This document shows positions 4,199 through 5,248 of a stretch of DNA of 5,248 nt, piece after piece. The DNA is from an uncultured Lachnospiraceae bacterium (lineage in GTDB: Bacteria; Bacillota; Clostridia; Lachnospirales; Lachnospiraceae): contig CADCRB010000208.1 in NCBI GenBank assembly GCA_902803745.1, positions 1 to 5,248 on the forward strand, written 5' to 3'. The notes under the pieces are model-generated. The model saw only the letters and a program-made list of their open reading frames with translations, did not search any database and was not told the origin of the DNA. The translations under genes were made by a program, and so were the position numbers. The first letter of the stretch is position 1. Each line of letters begins with the position of its first letter.

Positions 4199-5248
4199 AT
4201 GAAAGGAAACATCGTAGTAGGACAGTCAGGTGGACCGACAGCGGTCATCAATTCTTCAGTGGCAGGTGTTTATGTAGCTGCCAAGAAGCTTGGAGTAAAC
4301 AAGGTCTATGGCATGGTACATGGCATAGAAGGTTTTCTTAAGGATAAGCTTACAGATCTTGATCAGTATCTTTCTGATGATATGGGAGTGGAGCTCCTGA
4401 AGAGAACTCCTTCTGCGTTCCTCGGAAGCTGCCGTTTCAAGATGCCCAAGATCGAGGGACATGAGGATGTATACGAAAAAGTCTTTGAGATCATGGAAAA
4501 GCATGATATCCAGTATCTTTTCTATGCAGGCGGCAATGATTCCATGGACACAGTAAAGATGCTTTCAGACTATGCGGCTGCTCACGGAAAGACTCAGAAG
4601 TTTATGGGAGTTCCCAAGACCATAGATAATGACCTGCCCATCACGGATCACTGCCCGGGATATGGATCATCAGCAAAATACATCGCAACCTCCCTTAAGG
4701 AGATAATAAGGGACAATGCTTCCTTCGGCGCAGAAAAGCCTACCATCTGTATCGTAGAGATCATGGGAAGAAATGCCGGATGGCTTACAGCTGCTGCCGC
4801 TCTTGCCAAGGGACCCGACTGTGAGGGAGTGGATGCTATTTATCTGCCTGAAAGAACCTTCGATATGGATGAATTTATGAAGAAGGTAAAGACTCTTTCC
4901 GAGACCAGGACATCAGTCGTTATAGCTGTGTCTGAAGGTGTCAAGCTTGCTGACGGAAGATATGTATGTGAGCTTGAGGCTGATTCAGTTCCCGTGGATG
5001 CTTTCGGGCACAAGCAGATGGGCGGTACCGCTACGACTCTTGCACATAAGATCGCGGCAGAGTATGGGCTCAAGACCAGAGCTGTGGAGCTTTCGACTCT
5101 TCAGAGAGCCGGAACACATATTGCATCTCTTACTGATATTAATGAAGCATTCCAGGTAGGTCATGACGCGGTTGTTGCAGCGGATCAGGGTAAGACCGGT
5201 GAGATGATCATCCTTAAGAGGGACGGCGATTCACCTTATGAGTGCGGA
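4199..5248 (+). CDS. pfp: 6-phosphofructokinase, pyrophosphate-dependent type (C-terminus beyond window)
   Basis: The first 350 codons are open to the window edge; the stop lies outside. It catalyses phosphorylation of fructose 6-phosphate to fructose 1,6-bisphosphate in glycolysis (reversible when PPi is the donor). Visible motifs are the N-terminal GQSGGPTAVIN phosphate loop (8-18), GGNDS (111-115), PKTIDND (139-145, catalytic base D143), MGRNAGW (189-195) and QRAG (302-305, substrate arginine R303). The Asp in GGND (position of E. coli Gly104) and the Lys in PKTIDND (Gly in PGTIDND of ATP enzymes) are the known markers of PPi rather than ATP use. An asparagine stands where E. coli has Mg-binding Asp103. 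A strong AAAGGAG at 4183-4189, 9 bases before the ATG, fixes the start and predicts high expression. No disruption is seen. Confidence 0.94.
   Translation, partial: MKGNIVVGQSGGPTAVINSSVAGVYVAAKKLGVNKVYGMVHGIEGFLKDKLTDLDQYLSDDMGVELLKRTPSAFLGSCRFKMPKIEGHEDVYEKVFEIMEKHDIQYLFYAGGNDSMDTVKMLSDYAAAHGKTQKFMGVPKTIDNDLPITDHCPGYGSSAKYIATSLKEIIRDNASFGAEKPTICIVEIMGRNAGWLTAAAALAKGPDCEGVDAIYLPERTFDMDEFMKKVKTLSETRTSVVIAVSEGVKLADGRYVCELEADSVPVDAFGHKQMGGTATTLAHKIAAEYGLKTRAVELSTLQRAGTHIASLTDINEAFQVGHDAVVAADQGKTGEMIILKRDGDSPYECG

Overview
The window looks like chromosomal DNA of a carbohydrate-fermenting anaerobic Firmicute, most likely a Lachnospiraceae member close to Butyrivibrio or Pseudobutyrivibrio. This is inferred from the protein styles (short DtxR-type regulator, cytoplasmic GH3 glucosidase with a C-terminal extension, PPi-type phosphofructokinase), a GC content that looks to be in the 40s by eye, and strong AGGAG-like ribosome binding sites on some genes. 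No search was run, so the placement is tentative.

Layout: (1) 40-819, + strand, a Cof-type HAD phosphatase. (2) 826-1191, - strand, a DtxR/MntR-family metal-dependent repressor that converges on the HAD gene with a 6-bp gap. (3) 1192-1488, a 297-bp divergent intergenic region. It holds two overlapping extended -10 promoters around a near-palindrome, a 16-bp hairpin, a 26-bp direct repeat whose second copy could compete for the same pairing partner, and a 16-bp-period tandem array running up to the next ribosome binding site. (4) 1489-3759, + strand, a complete GH3 beta-glucosidase-like enzyme. (5) 3767-3848, - strand, a complete tRNA-Leu(UAG) that starts 8 bp past the GH3 stop and is antisense to its read-through. 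(6) 3853-4064, a hairpin-rich 172-bp segment followed by an exact duplicate of the tRNA 5' half. (7) 4065-4198, a strong tRNA-type promoter on the - strand back to back with a + strand promoter. (8) 4199 to the window end, + strand, a PPi-type 6-phosphofructokinase missing its C-terminus.

Functionally, the GH3 enzyme would release sugars from oligosaccharides or glycosides in the cytoplasm, the phosphofructokinase sits in glycolysis, and the HAD enzyme probably dephosphorylates a sugar phosphate or similar metabolite. These genes are not obviously one operon. The regulator shares its upstream region with the glucosidase but has no metal transporter beside it.

The most notable feature is the tRNA-Leu locus. 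A near-consensus stable-RNA promoter (TTGACA, 17 bp, TATCAT) feeds a truncated 5' half that stops inside the anticodon. A 172-bp palindromic insert and then a full tRNA follow. The insert is bounded by perfect 40-bp direct repeats, which looks like a small insertion or rearrangement that displaced the intact tRNA from its promoter. The second notable feature is the repeat-rich glucosidase leader, which could form mutually exclusive hairpins.
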